From: Streptomyces hiroshimensis
Lineage (GTDB): Bacteria; Actinomycetota; Actinomycetes; Streptomycetales; Streptomycetaceae
Direction of reading: 5' to 3'
NCBI RefSeq assembly: GCF_014650335.1
Contig: NZ_BMUT01000001.1
Location: forward strand, 983,037 to 1,047,036
Length of the DNA: 64,000 bases
The translations under genes and the position numbers were made by a program. This document shows positions 8,501 to 16,085 of the stretch, piece by piece. Below the pieces are notes generated by a model that saw nothing but the letters and a program-made list of their open reading frames with translations, had not been told where the DNA came from and did not search any database. Numbering within the stretch: the first letter of the stretch is position 1; each line of letters opens with the position of its first letter.

Positions 8501-8704
8501 GCGGGACACGTAGGTGTAGAGATTGTCCCGGGCCCGCCGCGGAGGATCGTCGTCCCAGAGGCGGTGGACGAGCGTGTCCAGGCTCACCGGGCGGCCCACG
8601 TCGTAGGCGAGGGCCGCGAGGGTGCAGCGGGCCTTCGCGGAGCCGAGCCCGTTGCGCCGTTCGCCGGCCCGCAATTCGACGGCGCCCAATAGCCGGAATT
8701 CCAC
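5507..8704 (-). CDS. BTAD/NB-ARC/TPR transcriptional regulator (AfsR/SARP-like)
   Basis: About 1065 residues. From N to C: a winged-helix DNA-binding domain (RLLGAVEL to RIRSAL, about 1-95), a bacterial transcriptional activation domain (about 100-245), and an NB-ARC ATPase with Walker A GMGGVGKTALA and a hydrophobic-VILDDA Walker B. A long tetratricopeptide region follows, with repeated G-x-x-L-x-N-L-G-x-x-x-x-x-L-G-x-x-x-x-A units, to the end. This is the AfsR-type architecture that couples a regulated ATPase to transcription activation, often of secondary metabolism. I prefer the GTG at 8704 (VEFRLLG), preceded by AAGGGG; a GTG at 8752 would add 16 residues without a ribosome-binding site. 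It is divergent from the NB-ARC-TPR gene at 8926, sharing a 221-nt control region. Confidence 0.85.
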   Translation of the reverse strand: MEFRLLGAVELRAGERRNGLGSAKARCTLAALAYDVGRPVSLDTLVHRLWDDDPPRRARDNLYTYVSRIRSALQKVGGDGAPALTSYAHTYILEADPDTVDLRRYLGLTARARALAESGDPERAIRLLDEAARLWRGEPLAGLSGSWAEHVRATAEAASVSATRTHAVLTMRLGYFADAVAGLSGLARRCPTDESLAGLLAVALHGCGRTAEAGRLLRRVTHTLVTEHGTDPGEELQRVQQGVLSGVPAVQLLPRTGGPGPGQERAAVPDNLPHDVPWVGRTEELHRLSTALAPGPDGPRAVVLLEAIDGMGGVGKTALAVHVAHELRERFPDGRIYLNLRAHATFQEPMGPEDALGQLLRLFGVPAEGLPRTLDELTAQWRTMLADRRAVVILDDAAGPEQVRPLLPGATPSQIIITSRRRLAGLPGVRPISLDVLRRSEAVALFRDRVGLREAGSEADGAEGTDEADTAEIVRLCGHLPLAIEIVASRFLSHGSWTAHDLVTRLARSDRLPEIRDGHRDLARTFDFSYRSLTVLQQTVFRRLSLHIGAEFGAYAAAALTGLPLDDTERALEDLLNVHLLQEPTPHRYRIHDLLREYARGLGAAEPAGRAEDEQAVQRLLAFYLHCADRADRVLYTHRIRIDVTPVRAPAESPTWIDPAGPQEWFATERNNLLAVLGHARGKERPREAALLVNALGGFLEEEGIWAVAQAAHRDAVAHWRQTGDRRAQARALNDLSVVSTHVADYDEAVRHADEALALARACGDAESEPEALQRMALPYAYTARTHEALACQQEALTLLMRTGNRLQQGRCLNNLGIMLLDLGRYNDAAECFLDALSRFREVDDRRGQCKILNNLGEIHVILGHRERAVRSYTQALALAKATGNRGYQATIGMNLARELLDSKDVEHPLALCRQALDTFRSMGERRHESIALNILGRALRRAGREDEALAHQSAALTLARRIGATHEEANALRELALTELWTGRLRHAAEHLAAALAIHRAAGAHLEEATTLDALAELCAQSGDAPGARKARREAADIREKLSEPLPDPSRPTPITFDQLDQGA

Positions 8705-8925
8705 CTGCGCCCCTTCCGCCGGGACGTCCAACTCGGAGGATGAGCATGACACAGCGTCAAACTATGGTGCCAGATTGCGCACGAGTGGCCGTGAATCGAT
8801 TGTGGTTCCCAAGGGGGCGGTCGAAAACACACGGGATGGGTAGTTCTCCGGTCAGGCATTGCCAGATGGATACGCCATGTGCATGCGTCATATCCCGCCC
8901 GGCGCAGAGGGGAGCGACGGACCCG

Positions 8926-11334
8926 GTGAGAGAACGAGACCTCGTCGACGTGTTCACGGACGCCGGACCGGCGGCGGGCCGCCCGCCCGGCGGTCCTGCC
9001 TGGCGGGCCCTGGAGCGGCTGACCGCCGCCGCCCGGGAGCGCGACACCGACCTTGCCGCGGCCTGGAGCGCGGCGGCGCTCACCGGCTCGCCCGAGAGCC
9101 TGCAGGGGCTCGCCGCCGCACTGGTGCGGCACACCGGGGACGCCCGCCTGGGCGAAGCCCTCCGGCAGTGGCTCCACGAGCACGCCGGGAAGGGCGCCGC
9201 AGCCGCCGCCCGGCACACCAACGTCCTCCAGGGCGACACCCGGGTCGAGGGATCGAGCCTCCAGGCCCGCGACATCCACGGCGGGGTCCACCTGCACCAC
9301 GCCCCGCCGCCCCGGCGTCCCCCGACTCCACGCCAACTCCTGCCCGTGCCCGCCCACTTCACCGACCGGGCGGACGACCTGCGCACCCTCGACGCGCTCC
9401 GCACGGCCCAGCGCGACGGCTGCGCGCCCCAGCTGGTCGTCGTGAGCGGCCCCGCGGGCGTCGGCAAGACCGCCCTCGTCTCCCGCTGGCTGCGGGCCGC
9501 CGCGCCCCAGTTTCCGGACGGGCAGCTCTACGCGGACCTCCGCGGCCACGCCTCCTCCGGACCGGCCTACCCCACCGAGGCGCTCGCGGGCTTCCTGCGC
9601 GCCCTCGGCGCGGTCTCCGTGCCGGCCGCGGCGCAGGAGCAGACGGCACTGTGGCGTACGCTCACGGCCGACCTGCGGCTGACCGTGATGCTCGACAACG
9701 CCTTCTCCGCCGCCCAGGTACGTGCCCTGCTGCCCGCCGCCCCGGGCAGCCTCGTGGTCGTCACCAGCAGATACCGGCTCACCGGGCTCGTCGTCGACGG
9801 CGCGGGCTTCCACCGCGTCGGCATGCTCGAACCGGCGGCGGCGCTGGAGCTGCTCACCCGTGCCGTCGGCGGCGACCGCGTCGAGCGGGACCGCGAGGCC
9901 GCACGCCAAGTGGTCTCCCTGTGCGGCCGCTTGCCGCTCGCCCTGTGCCTGGCCGCCGCCCAGCTGGCCTCCCGGCCGCGGCGCCCGGTCGCGGCCCTGG
10001 CCTCCGCGCTGACCCGCGGGCGCGGACCCCTCGACGGACTCAGCGTGGAAGGAGAGGCCGCGGTGCGAACCGCCCTGGACGAGTCCTACGACGCCCTGCC
10101 CGCACAGGCCGCCCGGGTCTACCGGGCCATGGCCCTGCTGCCGGTCCGGCACTACGAAGCGCACCTGGTCGCCGCCGCCTGCGCGGTGGCGCCCGAGGAG
10201 GCCGAGTACCTGCTGGACCTGCTCGCCGACGTGAGCCTGCTGGAGGAGACCGAGGAGGACGAGCACTATCGCTTCCACGACCTCGTCCGCCTCCACGCCG
10301 CACACCGGGCAGAGAGCGAAGAGACCGCAATGCAAAGGGAGCTGACGCTCCGTCGCTTCGTGGACCGGTGCCTCGCCACCGCCACGTCCGCCGAGGAGCT
10401 CCTCACCCCCAGCCACCGCACCCTGCCGCGCTCCTACGCCCACCCGCCCGCCGGACCCGCGCCCTTCGGCACCGCGGACGCGGGCCTGGCCTGGCTGGAC
10501 GGACACCGCTACGACCTCATGGCCGCGGTACGGCTCGCGGCCGACCGGGGCTGGGACGCGAGTGCCTGGCAGCTCGTGGACGCCATGTGGCCCCTGTTCC
10601 TGCGCTTGCGCCCCTACGACCTGTGGGTGGAGGCCCACGAGACAGGGCTCGCCGCCGCGCTCCGGGACGGGGACCGCGCGGGCACGGGCCGGATGCTGAC
10701 GTCCGGCGGCAACGGGCTGTGCAACGCCGGCCGCTTCGGCGACGCCGTCCAGTGGTTCACCGACGCCCTCTCCCGGGCCGCGGAGGACGGCGACACACGG
10801 CAGCAGGCCCAGGCCCTCCACGGCCTCGGCAAGGCGCACCACCTGAACGGCGAACCGGACCGCGCCGAGGGGTTCTTCGCCCGTGCCCTCACTCTCCGCG
10901 AGACCATCGGCTACCGGCGCGGAGCCGCACTCTCGCGGGTGGGCCTGGGGGAGGCGGCCACGGCCCGGGGCCGCCCCCGGCAGGCGGTGGACCACCTGTC
11001 CCGGGCCTACGGCGACCTCGTGGCCGAGGGCGAGCACTACGAGGCCTCCCGCGCCCTCGCCCACCTGGGGCGCGCCACCGCCCTCGCCGGTGACCCGGAC
11101 GTCGGCCTCCGCCAACTCCGAAGCGCACTCCAGAACTTCGAGGCGTCCGGCTCCGTCCACTGGCAGGCGCGCACCATGGAGATGCTCGGCCTGGTGGCCC
11201 GGGAGCGGGACGAGGAGGCGGACGCCCGTGCCTGGTTCACCCGCTCCCTCGCCCTCTACGCCCCCGTCAGCCCCTCCGACGCGGCCCGCCTGAGAGCCCG
11301 GCTCGCAGAACTCCCCGGCGCGGGGCCCTCCTAG
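8926..11334 (+). CDS. NB-ARC/TPR STAND protein without DNA-binding domain
   Basis: About 802 residues. The N-terminal about 100 residues are helical and end in a motif (NVLQGDTRVEGSSLQARDI) related to the C-terminus of the small protein at 4847-5272. A Pro-rich linker leads to an NB-ARC ATPase with Walker A GPAGVGKTAL, Walker B LTVMLDNA, the sensor V-V-T-S-R-Y-R-L and the G-L-P-L-A motif. The C-terminal third is TPR-like helical repeats. No BTAD or helix-turn-helix is visible, so it probably acts through protein contacts. The GTG at 8926 is my choice because the module begins there; an ATG at 8866 and others upstream are possible. It is divergent from, and paralogous in its ATPase and TPR parts to, the BTAD regulator. 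Confidence 0.75.
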   Translation: MRERDLVDVFTDAGPAAGRPPGGPAWRALERLTAAARERDTDLAAAWSAAALTGSPESLQGLAAALVRHTGDARLGEALRQWLHEHAGKGAAAAARHTNVLQGDTRVEGSSLQARDIHGGVHLHHAPPPRRPPTPRQLLPVPAHFTDRADDLRTLDALRTAQRDGCAPQLVVVSGPAGVGKTALVSRWLRAAAPQFPDGQLYADLRGHASSGPAYPTEALAGFLRALGAVSVPAAAQEQTALWRTLTADLRLTVMLDNAFSAAQVRALLPAAPGSLVVVTSRYRLTGLVVDGAGFHRVGMLEPAAALELLTRAVGGDRVERDREAARQVVSLCGRLPLALCLAAAQLASRPRRPVAALASALTRGRGPLDGLSVEGEAAVRTALDESYDALPAQAARVYRAMALLPVRHYEAHLVAAACAVAPEEAEYLLDLLADVSLLEETEEDEHYRFHDLVRLHAAHRAESEETAMQRELTLRRFVDRCLATATSAEELLTPSHRTLPRSYAHPPAGPAPFGTADAGLAWLDGHRYDLMAAVRLAADRGWDASAWQLVDAMWPLFLRLRPYDLWVEAHETGLAAALRDGDRAGTGRMLTSGGNGLCNAGRFGDAVQWFTDALSRAAEDGDTRQQAQALHGLGKAHHLNGEPDRAEGFFARALTLRETIGYRRGAALSRVGLGEAATARGRPRQAVDHLSRAYGDLVAEGEHYEASRALAHLGRATALAGDPDVGLRQLRSALQNFEASGSVHWQARTMEMLGLVARERDEEADARAWFTRSLALYAPVSPSDAARLRARLAELPGAGPS

Positions 11335-11358
11335 CCGGTGCGGGCCGGGCGAAGGGGC

Positions 11359-11877
11359 TCAGGCCCCGGGGTGCACCTCCCGCAGGTGCAGGACCCGGCC
11401 CGCGCTCTCGGCGACCAGCCCGGAGAGCGGGTCCAGCGGCAGGCCCGCCACGAGCCGGCCGTGCACGTACGAGGCGAGAACGGCGACTTCGGCCTCCCCG
11501 GCACCCGCGTACGGACCGTGCGGAAGCGGTCCGTACTCCACCGTGAGCAGCCGTCCGCCCCGCACCCCGATCACCAGGCCGCCGCCGTCGGCAGGCACGG
11601 CCGTGAGCAGGCAGCCCGTATGGCGGGCGAGCAGCTTCATCGCCCGGAGCGACGCCGCGCCGGTGCCGGGCGAGGGCTGCCCGCACCGCAGTACGTCGGC
11701 GCTCCCGGCCCAGCGGGCGCCCGCCCGCCCGTCAGGGTCCACGCTCCAGTGGACGTCCGTGGCCGGCGGGCCGCCGCAACCGGGGCGCACCGTCCAGCGG
11801 ACGCCGTCCAGCAGCACCGTCGCGCCGCGCCGACGCCCGCCCGGCCGGACGACGGCGCGCACATGACCCGGCATCAT
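11359..11877 (-). CDS. Hypothetical protein coupled to the glycerophosphotransferase-like gene
   Basis: A 172-residue protein of unknown function. The sequence shows beta-strand/turn patterns (ATVLLDGVRWTV, ADVLRCGQPSPG, LLTVEYGPLPHGPYAG) and a helical stretch with MKLLARHTGCLLTAVPADGG, without signal peptide or membrane helix. The first ATG at 11877 overlaps the upstream stop as ATGA, so it is translated with its neighbour; a second ATG lies at 11874. The pairing suggests it modifies or assists the upstream transferase. No family is recognised, and the extension of this frame further upstream is a shadow of the neighbour. Confidence 0.6.
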   Translation of the reverse strand: MMPGHVRAVVRPGGRRRGATVLLDGVRWTVRPGCGGPPATDVHWSVDPDGRAGARWAGSADVLRCGQPSPGTGAASLRAMKLLARHTGCLLTAVPADGGGLVIGVRGGRLLTVEYGPLPHGPYAGAGEAEVAVLASYVHGRLVAGLPLDPLSGLVAESAGRVLHLREVHPGA

Positions 11878-13124
11878 GCGCGCGGCCCCGCAGGCCGCCG
11901 GGCCGCCCCGCCGTCGAGCCGGGGCGGGACCGCGGCGGGCTCGGTGACCGGTGCGTACGCGGGCTGGCCCAGGCCGAGCAGGCGGTACATCAGCGTGCGC
12001 ATGCGCCGGTTGAAGCGGCCCGGCTCGGAGGAGATCAGCGCGGCCACCCGCTCGTACTCCCGCTGCCGGTACTCCGCCGCCGCGTACTCCAGCTGGCTCT
12101 CCAGCGGGTGCAGCGGCGAGAGCGCGGGCGCGGTCCGGGCGAGCGCGGCCGCCGGGGACGACGGATGGACCTCGTCCTCCGGGAAGCGGGCCACGAGCAC
12201 CGGGACGCGGGGGGCCACCGTGGCGTAGGAGGTGAGCGAGCCGTGGTCGCCGATGACCGTGTCCGCCGCGACCAGCAGCGCCCGCCAGTCCGTCTCCGGC
12301 GGAACGAGGGTGAGCCCCTGCGCCCGGACGCCCGCCAGCCACGTGCGGATCTGCCGGCCCCCGTGCCCGGCCCACACGTTGGGGTGCACGAGCGCCGCCA
12401 CGCGGTAGCGGTCGGGCGCCAGCTCGCCGATCAGCCGCGGCAGCAGCGCGTCGAACCGGCCGAAGGAGGCGGACGGGCCCCACGTGGTGGTGACGACCAC
12501 CAGATGCTGCCGCGGGCCCACCCCCAGCGCCCGGCGGTAGGTGTCCCGCAGCGGCAGGCTGGAGAGGATCCGGTCGTAACACGGGTCCCCGACCACGGCG
12601 GCCGCCGGCACGGCCTCGGGGCACCAGCGCGCGAGTTCGTCCAGGTCGCGCTCGTGGGCGAGGGCGATGGCGGCGGGCACGACCCGGCCGCCGCGGGTCA
12701 GGTACTGCCGGCTGAGCATCCCCGCGGGCCGCCCGTCCGCCGCCGCGGGCCGCCCGCCGCGCAGCAGTTTGATGTGCCCGGCCCCGTGCGAGAGCCGCAC
12801 CAGCGGGCCGCGCACCTTCTCGATGCCGCGCGAACCCGCCGCCAGGGCCAGGTCGAAGCGCGTGCGCACCGCCTCCTGCCAGGGCAGCGCGGCCGCCCCC
12901 AGCTCGTCGAGGAAGCCGCCGGTCCCCTCCCCGAGCGCGTGCGGCGCGGCCGTGAAGACCAGCTGGATCCGCAGGTCCCCCTCCAGGAGCGAGAACGCGT
13001 CGCGCAGCCGCTGCCCGTAGGTGACCGTGTGCACCACGACCAGGACGCGCTTGCGGCCCGGGAGCGTCAGCCACCGGTCCTCGGGGGCCGGCAGCGGACC
13101 CGGCCGCCCGTGAGTGTCAGACAT
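11874..13124 (-). CDS. CDP-glycerol glycerophosphotransferase-like protein
   Basis: A 416-residue protein with a GT-B-like layout. An early strand (RVLVVVHTVTYGQRL) precedes a central region. The C-terminal nucleotide-binding half carries LVVVTTTWGPSASF, ALVHPNVWAGHG and the D-T-V-I-G-D-H-G-S-L-T-S-Y-A motif, which corresponds to the donor-binding D-x-x-x-x-D-x-S-S region of the TagF/Glyphos_transf family. That family moves glycerol-phosphate onto teichoic-acid or related wall polymers, but many actinobacterial relatives are unassigned. The start at 13124 follows GGGGGAAG with 6-nt spacing; an ATG at 13139 lies inside that site. It forms a two-gene operon with the overlapping downstream gene. 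Confidence 0.7.
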   Translation of the reverse strand: MSDTHGRPGPLPAPEDRWLTLPGRKRVLVVVHTVTYGQRLRDAFSLLEGDLRIQLVFTAAPHALGEGTGGFLDELGAAALPWQEAVRTRFDLALAAGSRGIEKVRGPLVRLSHGAGHIKLLRGGRPAAADGRPAGMLSRQYLTRGGRVVPAAIALAHERDLDELARWCPEAVPAAAVVGDPCYDRILSSLPLRDTYRRALGVGPRQHLVVVTTTWGPSASFGRFDALLPRLIGELAPDRYRVAALVHPNVWAGHGGRQIRTWLAGVRAQGLTLVPPETDWRALLVAADTVIGDHGSLTSYATVAPRVPVLVARFPEDEVHPSSPAAALARTAPALSPLHPLESQLEYAAAEYRQREYERVAALISSEPGRFNRRMRTLMYRLLGLGQPAYAPVTEPAAVPPRLDGGAARRPAGPRA

Positions 13125-13558
13125 GAGAACTTCCCCCATGAATCCCGGCGCGTCCTCCGCCCTCCCCGGCGGGCCCCGCGCCTGTCGTCTTCCGGTGTTC
13201 CTTCGGTGTTTCGTTCGGACCGGGTCTGCCCGGGGGGTCTGGCGGAATGCTTGCAGCCACCTCGACGCTTCCTTGCCGGGGGAGCGAACCGGCCCGCTCC
13301 GGCGCCGCCGGGGCGCGGACGGGGTCCCCACCGGTCGTGGAGCCGCGGTGAAGTCGTCGTGAAGCCGTCATGGAGCCGTGGTGGATCCGTGGCGGAGCCG
13401 TGCATCAACTCGTGGTTAAGTCCGATACCCAGCCGAAACACCCGGCGGACTAGTGCTGGAGGTTGGAGCCGTGACAGGATGCTTCTCGCAGTCACCTCCG
13501 GCTTAACTGGCCGTGAGGTGCCGTGGGGGAAGTACATCGGCCGGTGAGGACGGAGCGG
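13125..13558. other. Divergent intergenic region with a short-period repeat
   Basis: A 434-nt gap between the transferase operon (leftward) and the HTH operon (rightward), so it must hold two outward promoters. I see no convincing gene. It contains an approximately 12-nt periodic stretch at 13336-13403, annotated separately. Positions 13542-13558 are purine-rich and serve the HTH gene start. Confidence 0.6.
13336..13403. repeat. About 12-bp periodic degenerate repeat
   Basis: Successive units resemble GTGGAGCCGYGG / GTGAAGCCGTCA / TGGAGCCGTGGT / GGATCCGTGGCG / GAGCCGTGC. Five or six degenerate copies run head to tail in the divergent promoter region. The period is about 11-12 bp, close to one DNA turn. 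Function is unknown: a protein-binding array on one helix face and simple slippage are both possible. Confidence 0.5.
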
Positions 13559-14041
13559 ATGGCAGTCGGGGGCGACAGGTCGGCAGGTGACGCGGGCAGC
13601 CCGCTCGCGGCGCGGCTCAACTACCTGTTCGCGAACATGCACCCGCCCGGCGCGCCGTACACCAACGGCCACGTCGCCGACGAGATCACCCACGGCGAGG
13701 AGTACGGCGAGGTCGGCCTCACGGAGCAGTATCTGTCGATGCTGCGCAACGGCCGCCGCGCCAACCCCAGCCCGGACGTGCTGCGCGCCCTGGCGAAGTT
13801 CTTCGCCGTGCCCGTCGGCTATCTGATGGGCGACCTCTCGGCCTCGCAGGCCGAGCGCGTGGAGGAGGAGGTCCGCTTCCTCGTCGCCATGCGGGACCAG
13901 CGGGTGCGGGCCATCGCCCTGCGCTCGGTGGGGTTGCCCCCGGAGGTGCAGGACAGCCTTACGACGATCATCAGCCAGTTCCGGCAGCAGATGAATCTTC
14001 CGTCCGACCCGCCCGACGCGGGTGGTGAGGAGCGCCCGTGA
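13559..14041 (+). CDS. XRE-family helix-turn-helix regulator
   Basis: A 160-residue protein. An N-terminal helix (LAARLNYLFANM) is followed by a helix-turn-helix with E-Q-Y-L-S-M-L-R-N-G-R-R-A-N-P as recognition segment, then V-L-R-A-L-A-K-F-F-A-V-P-V-G-Y-L, the classic Cro/C1-type ending. A helical C-terminal extension (about 100-150) probably dimerises. The start at 13559 follows GGAG. The next gene, a metallopeptidase, begins inside its stop codon (GTGA). XRE regulator plus ImmA/IrrE protease is a known pairing in which the protease inactivates the repressor in response to a signal, and the order here fits that scheme. Confidence 0.8.
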   Translation: MAVGGDRSAGDAGSPLAARLNYLFANMHPPGAPYTNGHVADEITHGEEYGEVGLTEQYLSMLRNGRRANPSPDVLRALAKFFAVPVGYLMGDLSASQAERVEEEVRFLVAMRDQRVRAIALRSVGLPPEVQDSLTTIISQFRQQMNLPSDPPDAGGEERP

Positions 14042-14733
14042 CCGTCACGGCGGATGACCGGCTCTTCACTTACTGGCGGCGTACCGAGGACGAGGACGGT
14101 GCAGGCATGCGAGTGGGGCGCATACGGCGCCGGTGCAAGCAGCTCATCCATGAGCTCGCGCTGCCCGCGTCCACCGACCTGCAGGGCCTGTGCGACATCG
14201 TCGCGCGCCGCGTCGGCCGGCCCATCCGCCTGGTCCCCATGAGCCTCGACGGCGTCGTCTCCGGCATGACCGCGACCACCGACGACGCCTACTGGGTCAT
14301 CTACGAGCAGAAGACCTCCCCCTGGCACCAGGTCCACATCGTCCTCCACGAGATCGGCCACCTCCTCCTCGGCCACGACCAGGACCCGGCCGTCACCGAG
14401 GACGCCCTCAAGGTCTGGACCCCCTCGGTCGACGTGGCCACCGCCATGCGCCGCATGGGCCTGACCATGGGCCTGGCCCGCCACCACTGCTACGACAACC
14501 TCACCGAGCGCGAGACGGAGATCCTCGGCACGCTCCTGATGGCGAAGGTCGTGCCCCCGCCGCCCGGCCAGGACGACCATCTGGAGGGCGAGGCCGCCGA
14601 GCTGGCCGCCTCTCTCGGGCCCGCTCTGCAGCACGTCCGCCGCCGGATCCAGGAGAACGGCGGGGACGGCGGCAACGGCGGGGACAGCGGAAGCAGTGGA
14701 GACGGCGGAAGCGGTGGAGGCGGCCGTGTTTGA
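14038..14733 (+). CDS. ImmA/IrrE-family metallopeptidase
   Basis: A 231-residue protein with the zinc-protease motif LHEIGHLLLGH (H104, E105, H108) in the usual context after W-H-Q-V-H-I-V. The family cleaves XRE-type repressors or acts in stress responses. The GTG at 14038 overlaps the HTH stop; an in-frame ATG at 14107 (MRVGRIRRRC) is a reasonable alternative closer to the family's usual start. The C-terminal about 26 residues are a Gly/Ser/Asp repeat encoded by GGCGGxGAC-like units that also create several GGAG sequences before the start of the next gene. Its stop lies 8 nt inside the following membrane-protein gene, making three coupled genes. Confidence 0.8.
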   Translation: MTVTADDRLFTYWRRTEDEDGAGMRVGRIRRRCKQLIHELALPASTDLQGLCDIVARRVGRPIRLVPMSLDGVVSGMTATTDDAYWVIYEQKTSPWHQVHIVLHEIGHLLLGHDQDPAVTEDALKVWTPSVDVATAMRRMGLTMGLARHHCYDNLTERETEILGTLLMAKVVPPPPGQDDHLEGEAAELAASLGPALQHVRRRIQENGGDGGNGGDSGSSGDGGSGGGGRV

Positions 14734-15937
14734 CGCCCTCTACCTGACCTTCAGCGCCATCGCCTGGGCCATCGTCGGCTACAAGGCGCGCGCCTGGTTC
14801 CGCGACCGCGGCAACGTCGACCTGGGCCTGACCGCCCTGATGACCTCCGGCGTGCCCATCGTCTTCCTGTTCTCCGCGCCCAGCGTCTACCGCGCCTTCG
14901 ACCGGCTGACCGGCGTGGCCAACCTGGCCATGGTCTTCCTGTACTCGGCCGTGGTCCTGTTCGCCTCGGGCGCCACGGTGCTCCTGCTGCGCTGGACCAG
15001 CCACGGCGACGCCCGGGCCCGTGCCCGCGCGTCCGTGCGCTCCCGGATCGCCGTCGCCGTCGTGGCCGTCGCCTGGGCCACCGCCGTCGCGTGCTTCGCC
15101 GTCGGCCGGCCCGACGCCGTCGAGCACCCCCGCGACTTCAGCACCGCCTACGCCGGCGCACCGGGCGTCGTCGCCTTCCTGGTGCTGTATCTGGCCATCT
15201 TCGGCACGGCGCTGGCCGGGCTCGGCGCGCTCTGCCCGCGCTACGCCGCCCAGCTCGGCCCCTGCTGGCTCGCCAAGGGGCTGCGCACGCTCGCCGCGGG
15301 CTGCTGGCTCGGCCTGCTCTACTGCCTGTGCAAGCTCGTCGGCTTCGTCCTGACCTGGGCCGGCCACGACGTCTACTGGCTGTCGAACGGCGTCGCCCCG
15401 ATGAGCGCCTCGGTGGCCGCACTGCTGGTCCTCCTCGGCTTCTCGCTGCCCGCCGCGGGCCCCCGGGTCTCCGCCTGGCGCCGGCTGCACCGGCTGCAGC
15501 CGCTGTGGCAGGACGTCACCGCCCACGCCCCCGAGGTCACCCTCACCGGGCACCGCCTGACGGGCCGCTGGCCCTTCGCGGACCTGGAGTGGCGGGCGAA
15601 CCGGCAGATGGCGGAGATCCGCGACATCCAGCGCGGCATCCGCCGTCACGTCGAGCCCGCCGCCCTGGACATCGCCCGGCGCAAGGCGGCCGGCGCCGCG
15701 CTCGACGAGCGCCGCCTCGCCGCGGTCGTGGAGGCCGCGGCCCTGCGCCGGGGCCTGCAGAACCAGATCACCGGGCACGTCCCCGCCCCGCACGCCGACA
15801 GCGTCGTCATGACCGTCAGCGCCGATCCGGCGGAGGAACACGAACACCTGGCCCTCGTCGCCGACGTCTACCACGACCCGATGGTCGACGCCGTCCTCGA
15901 GGAACTACGGGAGATGAGCGCGGCACGCCGTCCCTGA
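14726..15937 (+). CDS. MAB_1171c-family polytopic membrane protein
   Basis: A 403-residue protein with about seven hydrophobic segments in the first 250 residues (for example FSAIAWAIVGYKA, LAMVFLYSAVVLFASGATVL, FLVLYLAIFGTALAGLGAL), then a soluble C-terminal domain of about 150 residues. That domain contains L-E-W-R-A-N-R-Q-M-A-E-I-R-D, typical of the MAB_1171c group, which is usually encoded after an HTH/ImmA pair in actinobacteria. The GTG at 14726 follows GGAGG by six bases and overlaps the protease gene by 8 nt. The operon ends at a strong hairpin at 16002-16034. Transport or signal-sensing roles are possible; none is established from the sequence. Confidence 0.7.
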   Translation: MFDALYLTFSAIAWAIVGYKARAWFRDRGNVDLGLTALMTSGVPIVFLFSAPSVYRAFDRLTGVANLAMVFLYSAVVLFASGATVLLLRWTSHGDARARARASVRSRIAVAVVAVAWATAVACFAVGRPDAVEHPRDFSTAYAGAPGVVAFLVLYLAIFGTALAGLGALCPRYAAQLGPCWLAKGLRTLAAGCWLGLLYCLCKLVGFVLTWAGHDVYWLSNGVAPMSASVAALLVLLGFSLPAAGPRVSAWRRLHRLQPLWQDVTAHAPEVTLTGHRLTGRWPFADLEWRANRQMAEIRDIQRGIRRHVEPAALDIARRKAAGAALDERRLAAVVEAAALRRGLQNQITGHVPAPHADSVVMTVSADPAEEHEHLALVADVYHDPMVDAVLEELREMSAARRP

Positions 15938-16001
15938 CGGCGCGCGGCCCACAGACGAGGCGGCCCTGGACGGGGGTCAAGGCCGCCTGCGCCACAGGCC
16001 G

Positions 16002-16034
16002 GCGCCGGGTCCGTCGAACAGACGGATCCGGCGC
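16002..16034 (+). terminator. Strong hairpin after the HTH/ImmA/membrane operon
   Basis: GCGCCGGGTCCGTC (16002-16015) pairs with GACGGATCCGGCGC (16021-16034): 14 bp with one G-T wobble and a 5-nt loop, GAACA. A second, weaker hairpin (AGGCGGCC/GGCCGCCT, 15958-15988) precedes it. There is no U-tract, as is usual in this GC-rich group. It isolates the three-gene operon from the P450. Confidence 0.7.
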
Positions 16035-16071
16035 GGCCCGTGCGCGTCCCCTCCGGCACGGTGCGATCTTC

Positions 16072-16077
16072 TAGAGT
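16072..16077 (+). promoter_or_regulatory. Candidate -10 box for a leaderless P450 transcript
   Basis: TAGAGT ends 8 nt before the ATG at 16086, and no Shine-Dalgarno sequence precedes that ATG. A transcription start at or next to the A of the start codon would make the mRNA leaderless, which is common in Streptomyces. A -35 element is not obvious. Confidence 0.45.
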
Positions 16078-16085
16078 CGGGTTCC

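Noticed and set aside
5687..8692. Long open frame of about 1000 codons antisense to the BTAD regulator
   Set aside because: It is the complement of a gene with clear domains. G/C-biased third positions keep antisense frames open in such genomes; it has no domain or plausible start.
8705..8752. N-terminal extension of the BTAD regulator from GTG 8752
   Set aside because: No ribosome-binding site and a Ser-rich non-conserved sequence; the family usually starts at the E-F-R-L-L-G segment.
11359..13074. A single 571-residue protein in the frame of the small partner gene
   Set aside because: The upstream two thirds is Arg/Ala/Pro-rich shadow of the transferase. The real gene begins at the ATGA overlap at 11877.
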